Position numbers and translations under genes: made by a program. 64,000 bases of DNA. Origin: Blastocatellia bacterium. GTDB lineage: Bacteria > Acidobacteriota > Blastocatellia > RBC074. Location: the NCBI GenBank assembly GCA_016789725.1, contig JAEUQN010000001.1:178086-242085 (forward strand). Direction: 5' to 3'. Numbering within the stretch: position 1 is the stretch's first letter; every line of letters begins with the position of its first letter. Below the pieces are notes generated by a model. The model searched no databases. It was given only the letters and a program-made list of their open reading frames with translations, and was not told the origin of the DNA. Shown piece by piece: positions 51,738 to 60,516 of this stretch.

Positions 51738-52286
51738 TTAGGAGTTGACGCCGCCCGATCCGATACCCGACGTTCCAAAGGCCGGGGCAGGTTCCGCTTT
51801 CGGTGGCAGCGTCGCTGCTGGTTGTGCTTTCGGCAGGTCGGCTTTTGGGGGAAGGGGTTTTGCTGGATCAGATTTGGTTGACTTCCGATTGGCTTCCTTC
51901 TCCGCCTTCTTCGCCACGTATTCGCCGTACTCGGTGTCGCGCGCAAAGAACTTGGCGAAATATTCATCTGCGGCCAGGGTCAATTCGGGTTTGCGTCCCG
52001 TCGCTTTCTCCGTGCTTTCGCAGGCGGCTTCCAGCAACTTGACGTGCTCCACGTTGACTTTCTTCAAGGCAAGCTTGCCGAATTCCGGGAATTCCAATTC
52101 GATCTTGTGTTCCCGGTTCGCGTACTTATCGAAGATCGCTTCCACCACTTCTTCCACCGTCGGACGAGTGCTGTAGGTTGCTTCGACCATCTCCTGGTAG
52201 GTGGTCAGGTGTGCCAGGTTTTCTTTGTTGATTCTGTCGAGTGTCAGGGGCTGATACTTTTTCAGCCGTTTTCCCCAATCGGTCAT
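51738..52286 (-). CDS. Hypothetical protein with helical core and Pro/Ala/Lys tail
   Basis: About 182 residues. A helical acidic core (MTDWGKRLKKYQPLTLDRINKENLAHLTTYQEMVEATYST...) is followed by a tandem low-complexity tail (KPLPPKADLPKAQPAATLPPKAEPAPA). The ATG at 52286 sits after AAAGGA and is preferred to a start 30 codons upstream. No family is recognised. It is followed at 100 bases by the exported proteins and preceded by the 658-residue orphan. Confidence 0.6.
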   Translation of the reverse strand: MTDWGKRLKKYQPLTLDRINKENLAHLTTYQEMVEATYSTRPTVEEVVEAIFDKYANREHKIELEFPEFGKLALKKVNVEHVKLLEAACESTEKATGRKPELTLAADEYFAKFFARDTEYGEYVAKKAEKEANRKSTKSDPAKPLPPKADLPKAQPAATLPPKAEPAPAFGTSGIGSGGVNS

Positions 52287-52388
52287 TGGTTTGTTCCTTT
52301 CGCGTTTTGCAGAAGAAAAGGGGTCAGCAGCAAGGTCGTCCTTGCCCCTGGCCCCATTGTGCAATTGGGATGCCATACGCGCTTTTGA

Positions 52389-54365
52389 TTAGGCGTTGAG
52401 GCGGTTCCAAACTGCGGTTTGTTCATGTCGTGGAAGCGCCTGATACCGCGTTTGCACTCCCTGAAGATATTTGGTGTGCGGCGTGTTTTTTTCGTAGCAC
52501 GCCCACCGCAGCCCCTTCAGCCAATTTTCTTTTCCGTTCGCAGCTTTGACCTCCTGCGCGCCTTTGATTTCGGCGAGCAGGCTTTGGCAGCTCTCACTGG
52601 CAGCCACACGAATTTGCTTCGCGCGCAACTTCGCAATCACGGCATCCTGTTCGTGGAGTGGCAACGCATTCATTTTGGCAAGAAAGCCTGCGTCTTCCAG
52701 TTTGCTGCTGACCGCGAACCGTTCGACTCGCGCCAGCAATGCGCGTGCTGGCGCCGACGGATTGCGCTTGATGCGTTCGACCGTCAATTCCTTGCGCGTC
52801 GTCAACGCTGTCAATTGCGCCACGCTGAGTTGTCGCTGGGCGGGGTTCTGCTTGCCCTCCTGCGTAATCGCATACGCCCGTGTGATTGCGAGATGAACGT
52901 CCGCAATCGTCGTGGCTTTCGCTAACGCAACATACAATTCCCGATAGGTCGGATTGTTGCGCATCCACGTCAAATGCTTGTCCGCATGCAGTTCGCTCAT
53001 CAGCGTGGCTGTTTGCTGGGCAAGGCGCTCGGCTCGTTCACTGCGCTCAATCACCAGGCCTTCCTCAATCACGTTCTCGACATGGTCTTCTGTCGCGCTG
53101 TAGCGGTTCAGCAGCGTCGTGAGGCGACGACTGATTTGCGCCAGGCTGAGCGTCATTTTGATCTGCTGCGCTTCGGCCCAACGAAAGACCGCTTGCAACT
53201 TTTCATCTTTCGTCCATTGAATGCCGCGCCAACTGTTCGGACAGGTGGATTGGAGGTCATAGGTTTCCCGTGTGGTTAGGCCATGCGCATTCGCGTAAGC
53301 TTGAATTGCCATGCTCGCCTCTTCCCGATTCCAGGGCAGCCAGACCGGTTGCGCGAAGCAATACCACTTTGCAGCGTCTGTCCGCAGCGTGAGCAATCCG
53401 ATGGGCAATTCTGTTTCATCGAATTCCGCCAGGTGTCCGGCGAACTCAAAAGCCTGGTTGCCGGGCACTTGATCGTCCCACAATCCGCGTTGCGCTTGTG
53501 CCGCCTGCAATTGATCGAACGCCTGCTCCTCAATCAAGGACGTCACGTAGCGGTCGAAATAGAACTCGTCGTTGTATCTCGTCCTGGTGCGATGAGGGAT
53601 CAGGCATTGCTTCGCCATCACCTCCCGATCAAAGTTCGGGCAGCCCGATTGTGACCGTGCATACAGAGGCGCATTTTCCTCCAAAGGCTCGACCGTGGCC
53701 TCGTTCTCGGCCCACGCTTCGAGCTTTTGAATGTGCGCTTCAGGCGTCTTGGCCTTCTTGATCGCAGTCAGTGCATTGACAATCATTCCTTCGCGCCGTT
53801 CGTCGCTCGCGTTTTTCGTGATCGCCAACAACGCCGCTACCAGCCGATACGCCAGGTCTTCCCCGATTTGCCCGATCAGTAATTGTGCGAGCGCATCGAA
53901 GTTTGCTTTGTGGTCGTCTGTAGCAGGCATGAGGGCGTTCACGAGGGCCTTCAATTCCGCACAAATTGCCAGCAGCACCTTCACCCGGCCCCCGACACCA
54001 TTCAACACTTGCTGGTAATAGTGTGAGGCGACTTCGCGTTTGTATTGCGCATCCGTCTCCGCCAACAGTTGATTCAGCAAGGCCAGAAATTTCTGTCCTA
54101 ACGATTGTTCTGTCTTTGGCGCTTGGGCAAACGTGCGCTCATAAAACGCTTGGGTGGCGACCCAGGCTTGTCGTTCGTCGGCAGCCTGCCCATCCGCTTC
54201 GACCGAGCGATACACGCGCTCGCCCAGCACCAGGTACGCCTCAAAGTCCAGTCGGTGCAAACCAAGCTTGCTTCCGTGATCCAGATGATCTTTGACCGGG
54301 CAGCCCGTTTGCGCGGGTGTGAAAAGAGAGATGTTGCTGTGGCGAATTTGTGTGGTATTTGGCAT
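52389..54365 (-). CDS. Large hypothetical element protein (658 aa)
   Basis: A mostly helical soluble protein of about 658 residues, one of the largest orphans here. The N-terminal 80-residue extension of the open frame is dropped because GGAGA precedes the ATG at 54365 (MPNTTQIRHS). Cysteines occur in GCPVKDHLDH, SGCPNFDREVMAKQC and STCPNSWRG. The C-terminal half is rich in helices with AE/LA repeats (RSERAERLAQQTATLMSELHAD). No nucleotide-binding or catalytic motif is visible and I do not recognise the family. It sits between the helicase/SSB-tail block and envelope genes. Confidence 0.6.
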   Translation of the reverse strand: MPNTTQIRHSNISLFTPAQTGCPVKDHLDHGSKLGLHRLDFEAYLVLGERVYRSVEADGQAADERQAWVATQAFYERTFAQAPKTEQSLGQKFLALLNQLLAETDAQYKREVASHYYQQVLNGVGGRVKVLLAICAELKALVNALMPATDDHKANFDALAQLLIGQIGEDLAYRLVAALLAITKNASDERREGMIVNALTAIKKAKTPEAHIQKLEAWAENEATVEPLEENAPLYARSQSGCPNFDREVMAKQCLIPHRTRTRYNDEFYFDRYVTSLIEEQAFDQLQAAQAQRGLWDDQVPGNQAFEFAGHLAEFDETELPIGLLTLRTDAAKWYCFAQPVWLPWNREEASMAIQAYANAHGLTTRETYDLQSTCPNSWRGIQWTKDEKLQAVFRWAEAQQIKMTLSLAQISRRLTTLLNRYSATEDHVENVIEEGLVIERSERAERLAQQTATLMSELHADKHLTWMRNNPTYRELYVALAKATTIADVHLAITRAYAITQEGKQNPAQRQLSVAQLTALTTRKELTVERIKRNPSAPARALLARVERFAVSSKLEDAGFLAKMNALPLHEQDAVIAKLRAKQIRVAASESCQSLLAEIKGAQEVKAANGKENWLKGLRWACYEKNTPHTKYLQGVQTRYQALPRHEQTAVWNRLNA

Positions 54366-54534
54366 AGATTCTTCTCCGTAAAATAGAAACTTAGGACACA
54401 ATCGTCGCGTTCTATTCCCCGTAAAAACCCATGCTTTTATTTCTTTGGTGATGTGGCTGAAATGATGAAGGGGTGGATCATTTCCGACGGCGACACGACA
54501 TCCAGCACGTCCGCTCCGTCGGCAACCGCTGTCG

Positions 54535-54954
54535 CTACGGTTTCCGTTGACCCGACAATACCTCCAGCGCAATTTCCAGGTCACTTTTCGATAAGACACT
54601 TTCAATGGTGCCGCGCTGGAGTTCTGCAGCTAACGTCAATATTGCCGTGATGACTTCACGCAAGCTGGTCATTTGACCGACGAGCCGTTCTACTTCTTGT
54701 CGCTCTATCGCAGTCAGATCGTCTTTCTTCCAGCGTACCAATTGCTCTTCATACAGCCAGAGATCATTCGCTTGTTGGGTGAACACACTGGTCACACGGC
54801 CCACCGTGTAATCGTCCAGGACATGCGGGCGCTCGCGCGCTTGCAGCAGCGTGCTGTATTGCTCTTGTGCGAGTTCGAGCATACCGTCAATTGCGGTGGC
54901 AATCATAGGGAGACGGCTGATGGGATTCCAGCGCGGCTCTTGCTTCTGTGTCAT
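54535..54954 (-). CDS. Hypothetical helical protein
   Basis: About 139 residues, almost entirely helical (PMIATAIDGMLELAQEQYSTLLQARE..., LVRWKKDDLTAIERQEVERLVGQMTSLREVITAILTLAAELQRG). The ATG at 54954 (MTQKQEP) is preferred over an upstream start that overlaps the acidic SSB-tail gene. No family is recognised. It follows that gene by 40 bases and precedes the 658-residue orphan. Confidence 0.55.
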   Translation of the reverse strand: MTQKQEPRWNPISRLPMIATAIDGMLELAQEQYSTLLQARERPHVLDDYTVGRVTSVFTQQANDLWLYEEQLVRWKKDDLTAIERQEVERLVGQMTSLREVITAILTLAAELQRGTIESVLSKSDLEIALEVLSGQRKP

Positions 54955-54994
54955 AGCGGGGCTCCTATGTGCATCTTGGGCATTTTGGTCGCAC

Positions 54995-55279
54995 TCAAAA
55001 AGGAATCTCGCCCCCCTCATCTGGCTTCACGCCCAGTTCAGGCGGCGCGGCAACGGGCGTCGGCTCCGCGCTGGTTGGTTCGCTGTCCAGGGTCGGATCG
55101 TATTCTTCCTCGTTCGCCTCCCGCGCCCATTCGTCCCATTGGCGTTCGCGCTCACGCTCCTCTGCTTCGAGGCACTCTTCAAGATCGTCATCGTATATCA
55201 TCGGTGGGCGATCCAACCAGTGATAATAAGCCGTCAGGCTGCCGTGTTCAGCGATTTTTTGTTTTAGTGTGTCACTCAT
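54995..55279 (-). CDS. Small acidic protein with SSB-like C-terminal tail
   Basis: A 94-residue strongly acidic protein (DDDLEECLEAEERERERQWDEWAREANEEEYD). A Pro-rich disordered linker follows, and the C-terminus is DEGGEIPF. Bacterial single-strand-binding proteins end in an acidic tip, typically DDDIPF, that docks repair and replication enzymes. The resemblance (acidic tail + IPF) is striking, although there is no OB-fold here, so it is not an SSB. Its start overlaps the stop of the UvrD-type helicase gene by 8 bases, placing it in the same transcript as a helicase. It could mimic the SSB tip to bind or compete for SSB partners. Confidence 0.7.
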   Translation of the reverse strand: MSDTLKQKIAEHGSLTAYYHWLDRPPMIYDDDLEECLEAEERERERQWDEWAREANEEEYDPTLDSEPTSAEPTPVAAPPELGVKPDEGGEIPF

Positions 55280-57308
55280 GATGGGGCATTATTCCAGTTA
55301 GTAGTTTTGTGTCAATGCTTTTTATCGCCTGCAAGAACCTCGACTCCTCCCGCATTTGCCAATCCCCAAAGACCATCCGTCGTTTTGCCAATGTCATATA
55401 CAACTCTTCCTCCGCGCGCGTCACGGCCACATAAAAGAGTCGCAATTCCTCATCAATTTCATTGCTCTTGATGGCGTTGATGTGCGGCAGAAAATTCTCT
55501 TCGACGCCAGCCACGATGACGAGTGGGAATTCCAGCCCTTTCGCCGCGTGAATCGTACTCAAAAAGACGCGGATATGTCCTTCTACTTCTTCTTTCTGGC
55601 TCGTGTTTAGACTCGCGTAGTCCAAAAACTCCTCCAGCGTACAATCTCTGTCATTGAGCGTCGCAGCCGCTGAAATCAATTCGTAGACGTTCTCCAAACG
55701 TCCTTCCCAGTCGTCGTAGGTTTCTTCCAAATGCTTTTCATAGCCAATGAGCGCGATCACCTCCTTCAATCGCTCGGCGAGCTTTTTGCCTTCGTCAAGC
55801 AAGATGCCTGTCGTTTGATCCAATATTGCTTTTGCCGTTTTGATCTTCTTCCAGGTCAGAGGCTTGATACTTGCTGGGCAGTCTTCCAGCGAGGCTGCTT
55901 GTGTCAGTGAACAGAGATGCGTGATGGAAACACCTTCTAATACGGCTAAGGCTGTATCGCCCACGCCGCGCTTGGGCAGATTGATGATTCGCTTGAAGAG
56001 CGCATTGTTTTTCGGATTTTGCGCATGTCCGACATACGCGAGAATGTCTTTGATCTCCGCGCGCTCAAAAAAGCTCGTGCCGCCCGTCAAGGCGTAAGGA
56101 ATCCCCCGTTTGCGCAACGCATCTTCAAACGCGCGCGCCTGTGCTGTCGTGCGGTATAACACCGCGCATTTCAAGTGTGGCTGCCGCAATCCTTCGGCAA
56201 TCAGGCGCGCAACATCATCGGCTTCCTCAAAGCCGGATTCATAGACCTTGATCTCTGGCGCTTTTCCCTCGTACTTGTTGGAGCGGAGAATCTTCTTGAA
56301 TTGCCCGCCCGCATGCGCGGAAAGTTGATTGCCGACGGATAGAATGGCGTTGCTCGACCGATAGTTTTGTTCCAACGTTACCACCTGCGCACGATACCGA
56401 TTCGGATAGCTCCGAATGATGTTCACATCCGATCCCCTGAAACTGTAAATCGCTTGCATGTCATCGCCAATGAGAAACAAACTGCGCTCTGGTTGCGCCC
56501 AAAACTCCGGCCCAATTGCTTCCGGCGGCTTGCCGTCCAATGCCAGAAGATCAATCAACCGCGCTTGAATGTTGTTCGTGTCCTGAAACTCATCCACCGA
56601 GATATGCCGAAAGAGCCGATGATATTGGTGGCGGAGGATGTCGTTGCGCCGCAGCAGCCTGACCGTCAACAACAACAAATCATCGAAATCTACAGCATTG
56701 TTCGCACGTAGGAGTTCTTCGTATTTGCGATAGATCGCGCGCATTTGGTCGCGTATCTGCTCCATCTCAATGTAACGGAAAAGCGTGGTATCGTTCGGTG
56801 TCATGCCACGATTTTTCGCACCGGAAATGGCATGGCGTTGTTCCGCAGCGCTCCATTCCTTCGGATCGAAGTTCAGCGCCTTTATCGCTTCCTTCACAGC
56901 TCGCTCGGATTGGTCGGCGTCGTAGATGGTGAATTTGCCATCACGCACCTCATCCGCCATTTCCATGTGCTTGCGCAACAAGCGCACGCAGAAGGAGTGA
57001 AACGTACAAAGCAAGGGCTGCTGTTTCAAATGCGGTGTCAATTTCCGTAGCCGCGCGCCCATTTCCTTCGCCGCCTTGTTCGTGAAGGTGACGGCGAGGA
57101 TTTCACTTGGATGGACACCCTGCTCCAGCAAAATCGCGATGCGCTGCGTCATGACTTTCGTTTTGCCGCTTCCTGCCCCTGCTAGCACTAAGGCTGGGCC
57201 GGTCATAATCGTAGCCGCTTCCAACTGCTGTTCGTTCAATCCTGCGAGCAATTCGCGTAGGCGGTTGACGCCCGTTTTGGGTTCTGGGAGGGGCTGTGCA
57301 GCATTCAT
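55272..57308 (-). CDS. UvrD/PcrA-type superfamily 1A DNA helicase
   Basis: A 678-residue helicase with the SF1A motifs: Walker A ALVLAGAGSGKTKVM (motif I), AVTFTNKAAKEMGARL (motif Ia), VDEFQDTN (motif II), DDMQAIYSFRGSDV (motif III), EQNYRSS (motif IV), TIHAAKGLEFPLVIV (motif V) and VAVTRAEEELYM (motif VI). It unwinds DNA 3' to 5' in repair or replication. The C-terminal tail is shorter than that of E. coli UvrD. The stop overlaps the start of the acidic SSB-tail gene. The upstream gap to the next gene (96 bases) contains a long inverted repeat. Confidence 0.93.
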   Translation of the reverse strand: MNAAQPLPEPKTGVNRLRELLAGLNEQQLEAATIMTGPALVLAGAGSGKTKVMTQRIAILLEQGVHPSEILAVTFTNKAAKEMGARLRKLTPHLKQQPLLCTFHSFCVRLLRKHMEMADEVRDGKFTIYDADQSERAVKEAIKALNFDPKEWSAAEQRHAISGAKNRGMTPNDTTLFRYIEMEQIRDQMRAIYRKYEELLRANNAVDFDDLLLLTVRLLRRNDILRHQYHRLFRHISVDEFQDTNNIQARLIDLLALDGKPPEAIGPEFWAQPERSLFLIGDDMQAIYSFRGSDVNIIRSYPNRYRAQVVTLEQNYRSSNAILSVGNQLSAHAGGQFKKILRSNKYEGKAPEIKVYESGFEEADDVARLIAEGLRQPHLKCAVLYRTTAQARAFEDALRKRGIPYALTGGTSFFERAEIKDILAYVGHAQNPKNNALFKRIINLPKRGVGDTALAVLEGVSITHLCSLTQAASLEDCPASIKPLTWKKIKTAKAILDQTTGILLDEGKKLAERLKEVIALIGYEKHLEETYDDWEGRLENVYELISAAATLNDRDCTLEEFLDYASLNTSQKEEVEGHIRVFLSTIHAAKGLEFPLVIVAGVEENFLPHINAIKSNEIDEELRLFYVAVTRAEEELYMTLAKRRMVFGDWQMREESRFLQAIKSIDTKLLTGIMPHHE

Positions 57309-57346
57309 GGCGTAGCTCTTGGTAAAGAAGGTGATTGGAGTGTGCT

Positions 57347-57384
57347 TGTCCGCCGTCGCTCTGGTCTTGAAGCAACGGCGGACA
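57347..57384. promoter_or_regulatory. Long inverted repeat upstream of the helicase gene
   Basis: A perfect 10-base inverted repeat (TGTCCGCCGT at 57347-57356, ACGGCGGACA at 57375-57384) with an 18-base middle that contains a further GCT/AGC pairing. It lies between the 260-residue gene and the UvrD-type gene. There is no U-run, so a stalled-transcript, protein-binding or leader-RNA role is more likely than a terminator. Confidence 0.5.
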
Positions 57385-57404
57385 GCGATGCTGGGATGGA
57401 TGAA

Positions 57405-58187
57405 TCACGCAGCCGCAACGGCCTCTTCAGCAGGCGCTTCGGCAAGGGCTTCTGGCAGATCGGGCGTCGGTTTTTCCCACGCCGCACGCCATTTCTCGTG
57501 GGTCTTTTGCTCGGTATAGGTACGCGGCAACATCGCTTGTCCGACGTATTGCCGCAACAACCATTCCCGCGTCATCGTGGCGGGCAGATTCAACTTGAGC
57601 GGGCTGACCTGCTTCTGCTGCGTCCCTTTTCCACGTGTTTCGTGCGCCCCCGCCCCAAACGGCAAGTAAAAGGCATTCACGTCGAGTTGCTTCCCTGCAG
57701 GCGCTGTCTGATTGGCGACCGGCAGGCCGAGCTTGCGGAAGTGTTTCAATTGCTCTTCAAAGTCGCGGGACACCGTTCCGGTTACGGTCAGATACACAAC
57801 CGGCTCGAATCCCTTGATGAATACTGCCGCTTGCAAGTGGCCTTTCATTCCCTCGGCGTATTCATTACGTCCGTAACCGACTTTCTGACCGTTCTCTGTC
57901 TTCGTGAAGCGAAGCCGATAACTCAATACGCAAAGCTCCGCCTGCTGGGCTGCCAGTACATCCACTGGCTTTCCATCCAACCGCACTTGCGTCTTGGTAA
58001 AGCCCGGAATATGGATGTCGTATTCCTCCGGGTCAAGGTTCTTGAGTTCGAGCAGAAATCCGCCTGTGTATTTGATCGCGGACGGAGTGTTTTGGAGTTC
58101 TTCGAGGTCGGGGTTTCCGTGTGTCCACTGCATCCACGGAATCACTTTTCGTTTCGGGACTTCGCCCCAGTCAAAATCGGTTGGCAT
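57405..58187 (-). CDS. Hypothetical phage-like DNA-metabolism protein
   Basis: About 260 residues. The ATG at 58187 (MPTDFDWGEVPKRK) follows AAAGGA; a start 15 codons upstream is less likely. Features are PWMQWTHGNPDLEELQNTPSAIKYTGGFLLEL, a central KVGYGRNEYAEGMKGHLQAAVFIKGFEPVVYLTVTGTVSRDF, and an acidic Ala-rich C-terminus (ALAEAPAEEAVAAA). It looks like a family of phage and plasmid proteins that I recall being of unknown function; a single-strand-DNA-binding role would fit its place ahead of a helicase gene. No catalytic residues can be assigned. Confidence 0.6.
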   Translation of the reverse strand: MPTDFDWGEVPKRKVIPWMQWTHGNPDLEELQNTPSAIKYTGGFLLELKNLDPEEYDIHIPGFTKTQVRLDGKPVDVLAAQQAELCVLSYRLRFTKTENGQKVGYGRNEYAEGMKGHLQAAVFIKGFEPVVYLTVTGTVSRDFEEQLKHFRKLGLPVANQTAPAGKQLDVNAFYLPFGAGAHETRGKGTQQKQVSPLKLNLPATMTREWLLRQYVGQAMLPRTYTEQKTHEKWRAAWEKPTPDLPEALAEAPAEEAVAAA

Positions 58188-58225
58188 TGCTGTTCCTTTC
58201 ATTGTTGGTTTCGTTGTCGTTGGTT

Positions 58226-58648
58226 TTAGCAACTGTGGTTGTTGTCAGGCTCAAAATTCGCCATGACCGCGCCCAGTTGGGCTAAATGGTTGATCGGCTC
58301 ACTTGCGCATTCCTTGTTACACCTCGGGCATACGTCGAGGAAAACGAGTTGCTTTCCCATATCGCCGCCGGTAACAAAGGTGAAGCGCAGATGGTCGGCT
58401 TCGATGATCGGGAAATTGTGATAGCGTTGGTTGGCGAGACTCGCGGTTACAGGAGTATTGAAAAGGTCGCTCAAGGCCGCTTCAATTTGTTGTCGTGTAC
58501 TCTCGTCTTCTTTCCGGCGCAGGGCGGCCTCGTCGGCTAAGGTTTGTGCGTGCGCTTCCTGCGCCAAAACGCGCAATGATCCTAGTTGCATTCGGTGTAG
58601 CTGTCCTTTCGAGTTGAGGGCGAAGACGTACGCTTGTCTTCTCACCAT
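58226..58648 (-). CDS. Small CPRC zinc-ribbon-like protein, paralogue A
   Basis: About 140 residues. An N-terminal coiled coil is followed by EAALSDLFNTPVTASL and a beta segment (HLRFTFVTGGDMGKQLVFLDV). Then come CPRCNKEC and a Cys at the C-terminus. The gene overlaps its upstream neighbour by ATGGTGA, and GGGAGG lies directly before the ATG. A second protein in the element (around 61.2 kb) has the same layout, so this is a gene family. The cysteine pair and terminal Cys could bind zinc. Function unknown. Confidence 0.65.
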   Translation of the reverse strand: MVRRQAYVFALNSKGQLHRMQLGSLRVLAQEAHAQTLADEAALRRKEDESTRQQIEAALSDLFNTPVTASLANQRYHNFPIIEADHLRFTFVTGGDMGKQLVFLDVCPRCNKECASEPINHLAQLGAVMANFEPDNNHSC

Positions 58649-58929
58649 CCTCCCTTCAGCCAATATCCAATTGCCAATAGAAGCAAGCCGACTAAGACGA
58701 AGAGGAGGTAGCCCCATTTGCGGCTTTTCTGATGCCGCTGAAACTGCCGCACGGCTTGGGTTTCGTCTTCAATGAGACGATCTACCGGCCCGACTTCGAG
58801 GCACGGTAATCCCGACTCGCCAATGCGCAGGAATTGGCGAATTTGCTGTAGTGTGTAGGGTGAGAAATTTACGAGCGTATATCGTTTGCGGTCTTTTCTG
58901 GGCTGCTGCCCAATGGCTATTGTCGTCAT
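58642..58929 (-). CDS. Small membrane-anchored protein
   Basis: A 95-residue protein with a soluble N-terminal part (YTLVNFSPYTLQQIRQFLRIGESGLPCLEVG...) and a single C-terminal transmembrane helix (WGYLLFVLVGLLLLAIGYWL), so it is tail-anchored. The stop overlaps the start of the CPRC protein gene. No family is recognised. It is possibly a partner of the CPRC protein at the membrane. Confidence 0.6.
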   Translation of the reverse strand: MTTIAIGQQPRKDRKRYTLVNFSPYTLQQIRQFLRIGESGLPCLEVGPVDRLIEDETQAVRQFQRHQKSRKWGYLLFVLVGLLLLAIGYWLKGGW

Positions 58930-59019
58930 AACTTGCCCTGTTGGTGGAGGAGCAGGATGCGGAGATTAACCAAAGGAAATCACAGTCCCCGTGCTGCGAT
59001 CTCCCCTGGCTACTGAACG

Positions 59020-59038
59020 GCCTTACGCTTTGTAAGGC
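59020..59038. terminator. Hairpin between element genes
   Basis: A 7-bp perfect stem (GCCTTAC/GTAAGGC) with a GCTTT loop, flanked by CCCCT and AGGGG that can extend the pairing. It sits in the 146-base gap downstream of the 231-residue gene and upstream of the membrane-protein gene, both minus strand. There is no U-tract on the minus strand, so termination is uncertain. Confidence 0.35.
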
Positions 59039-59075
59039 AGGGGGCAATTTTGCAAAGGGTATGCCGCGCACCGTT

Positions 59076-59771
59076 TCAGATGGCCGCTTGGGGTAGATTT
59101 TCGAGCGTAAAGAGCATGAGGGCTTCGTGTATCTGGATGCATAAACAAGCGCCCGATTCTTCGATCTTCCGGCGGCGGCGGCGGCGTTTGGGCGGCGGCT
59201 CCGGTGGCGGCGCAATAATCCGAAAATCGCGCGGGGTGATGGCTTGCGCTCGTTGCGTGCGATGGGTTGCGCCGATTACTTGAATCTCAGGCAGCACTTC
59301 AATAGGAATGAGGAACGTCGTTTGTTGGAGTTCACTCAATGCACGCAACGGCTGATTCTCCCCGCAATGCCATGCCAAATAGAGCTGCCGCGCGCGCGCG
59401 CCGATCTCAATCCATTCCTGATTGGTGATCACAACCGAGCGCGTTGTCATTATTTGTCCGAAGAATCGTGTTGTTTCCGTGGCGCGCGTCGCCAGCCTAA
59501 ACAAGCTGGCAATCTTTTCCTTGAATTTGGCGCTGAATTTGTCAGGCTTTTGCAACAATACGCTGGCCTTGCCTGGCTCCACTTTCACAATCGGTCGGTC
59601 TCGTTCCCCGTCGGTGTTCTCAGCAAGAAAAGAAATGCCGTCCTGTCCGGGCTGTTTTGCTTGCGCGAGAATTTCGGTGACGGTTCTGGTGTCGGTTGTC
59701 TCTTCGAGAAAGAAGATGATTTCGTATCCTTCTTCCTTCAGTTTGGTGAGACGTTGTTGTAATCGTGTCAT
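59076..59771 (-). CDS. Hypothetical protein with basic Pro/Arg stretch
   Basis: A 231-residue soluble protein. The N-terminal part is helical with VTEILAQAKQPGQDG. The middle has KFKEKIASLFRLATRATETTRFFG. A strongly basic PPPEPPPKRRRRRRK (around 193-207) could contact nucleic acid, and the C-terminal segment has two cysteines. No family is recognised. It lies 19 bases after the small 75-residue gene on the same strand. Confidence 0.55.
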   Translation of the reverse strand: MTRLQQRLTKLKEEGYEIIFFLEETTDTRTVTEILAQAKQPGQDGISFLAENTDGERDRPIVKVEPGKASVLLQKPDKFSAKFKEKIASLFRLATRATETTRFFGQIMTTRSVVITNQEWIEIGARARQLYLAWHCGENQPLRALSELQQTTFLIPIEVLPEIQVIGATHRTQRAQAITPRDFRIIAPPPEPPPKRRRRRRKIEESGACLCIQIHEALMLFTLENLPQAAI

Positions 59772-59790
59772 AGGAGTTTGTCTCTTGGGG

Positions 59791-60018
59791 CTATTGTGTT
59801 TGGCTGAGTGATTTTTGGAGTCGCAGATACAGCCACCGTGGAATTCTCATGGCGCGAAACTCCCGTGCGCTGATCGTCGTTTCCCGGCTCTCTGCTTCCA
59901 ACTTCCTTCTCGCCGCGCGTGTCAGCACCTTCCACCCGCCGGGACTGATTTGCACCACGACCTCGTCAGATGACGTGTGAGCATTCGGCGACGTGAGAGA
60001 TTTCGCTTTATGTTTCAT
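59791..60018 (-). CDS. Small basic protein
   Basis: A 75-residue basic protein (VLTRAARRKLEAESRETTISAREFRAMRIPRWLYLRLQKSL). Its ATG overlaps the stop of the upstream gene by 11 bases on the same strand. The composition suits nucleic-acid binding, but no motif is recognised. Confidence 0.5.
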   Translation of the reverse strand: MKHKAKSLTSPNAHTSSDEVVVQISPGGWKVLTRAARRKLEAESRETTISAREFRAMRIPRWLYLRLQKSLSQTQ

Positions 60019-60427
60019 CGAATTTGCTATTGATGGCCTGCCGAACGTCTGCGATCAGGCATTCGTTCACGGTGGGGTCTTGGCCGTTGTAGGTGGACGG
60101 GTCGTGCGCGATGACACTGAGGCGATTCTCGAAGAAATCAGCACTGATCTCGGCGATCTCTTGCCCGTCGGTATTGAGGAGTGCAATTGAAATGCCACAG
60201 GCAGTTTTGCTGACCTTGAATTTGACTTGATTGGTCAGGTCGGTGTCGTCTTTGACTTCGACGACACGATCAATAAGCAGGTTTTCGTAGTAATGAATGT
60301 TTCCTGAGCCATCAAGCGAAAACATCAGCACACTTCCATCGGGCAACACTTTGAGTTCGCCAGGATGGACACAACAGTCATAATCAAGCGCATTAATACG
60401 CTCCTGTATTTCAGGTGAAGGTTCCAT
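60008..60427 (-). CDS. Hypothetical element protein
   Basis: A 139-residue beta-rich protein (LKVLPDGSVLMFSLDGSGNIHYYENLLIDRVVEVKDD...) with three cysteines. No family is recognised. It overlaps the downstream small basic gene by 11 bases and is preceded by a 90-base gap in which nothing was recognised. Confidence 0.55.
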   Translation of the reverse strand: MEPSPEIQERINALDYDCCVHPGELKVLPDGSVLMFSLDGSGNIHYYENLLIDRVVEVKDDTDLTNQVKFKVSKTACGISIALLNTDGQEIAEISADFFENRLSVIAHDPSTYNGQDPTVNECLIADVRQAINSKFDET

Positions 60428-60516
60428 GCTTAGGGTTGGTTCACGCAGGATGAACTGAAGAAACTCTCAGAAATGGTTGTTGGGCTGGCTGGTAAGTAGA
60501 TCGGTGTGCGCCAAAA

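Noticed and set aside
54995..55279. Single-strand-binding protein
   Set aside because: Only the C-terminal tip resembles SSB; there is no OB-fold domain.
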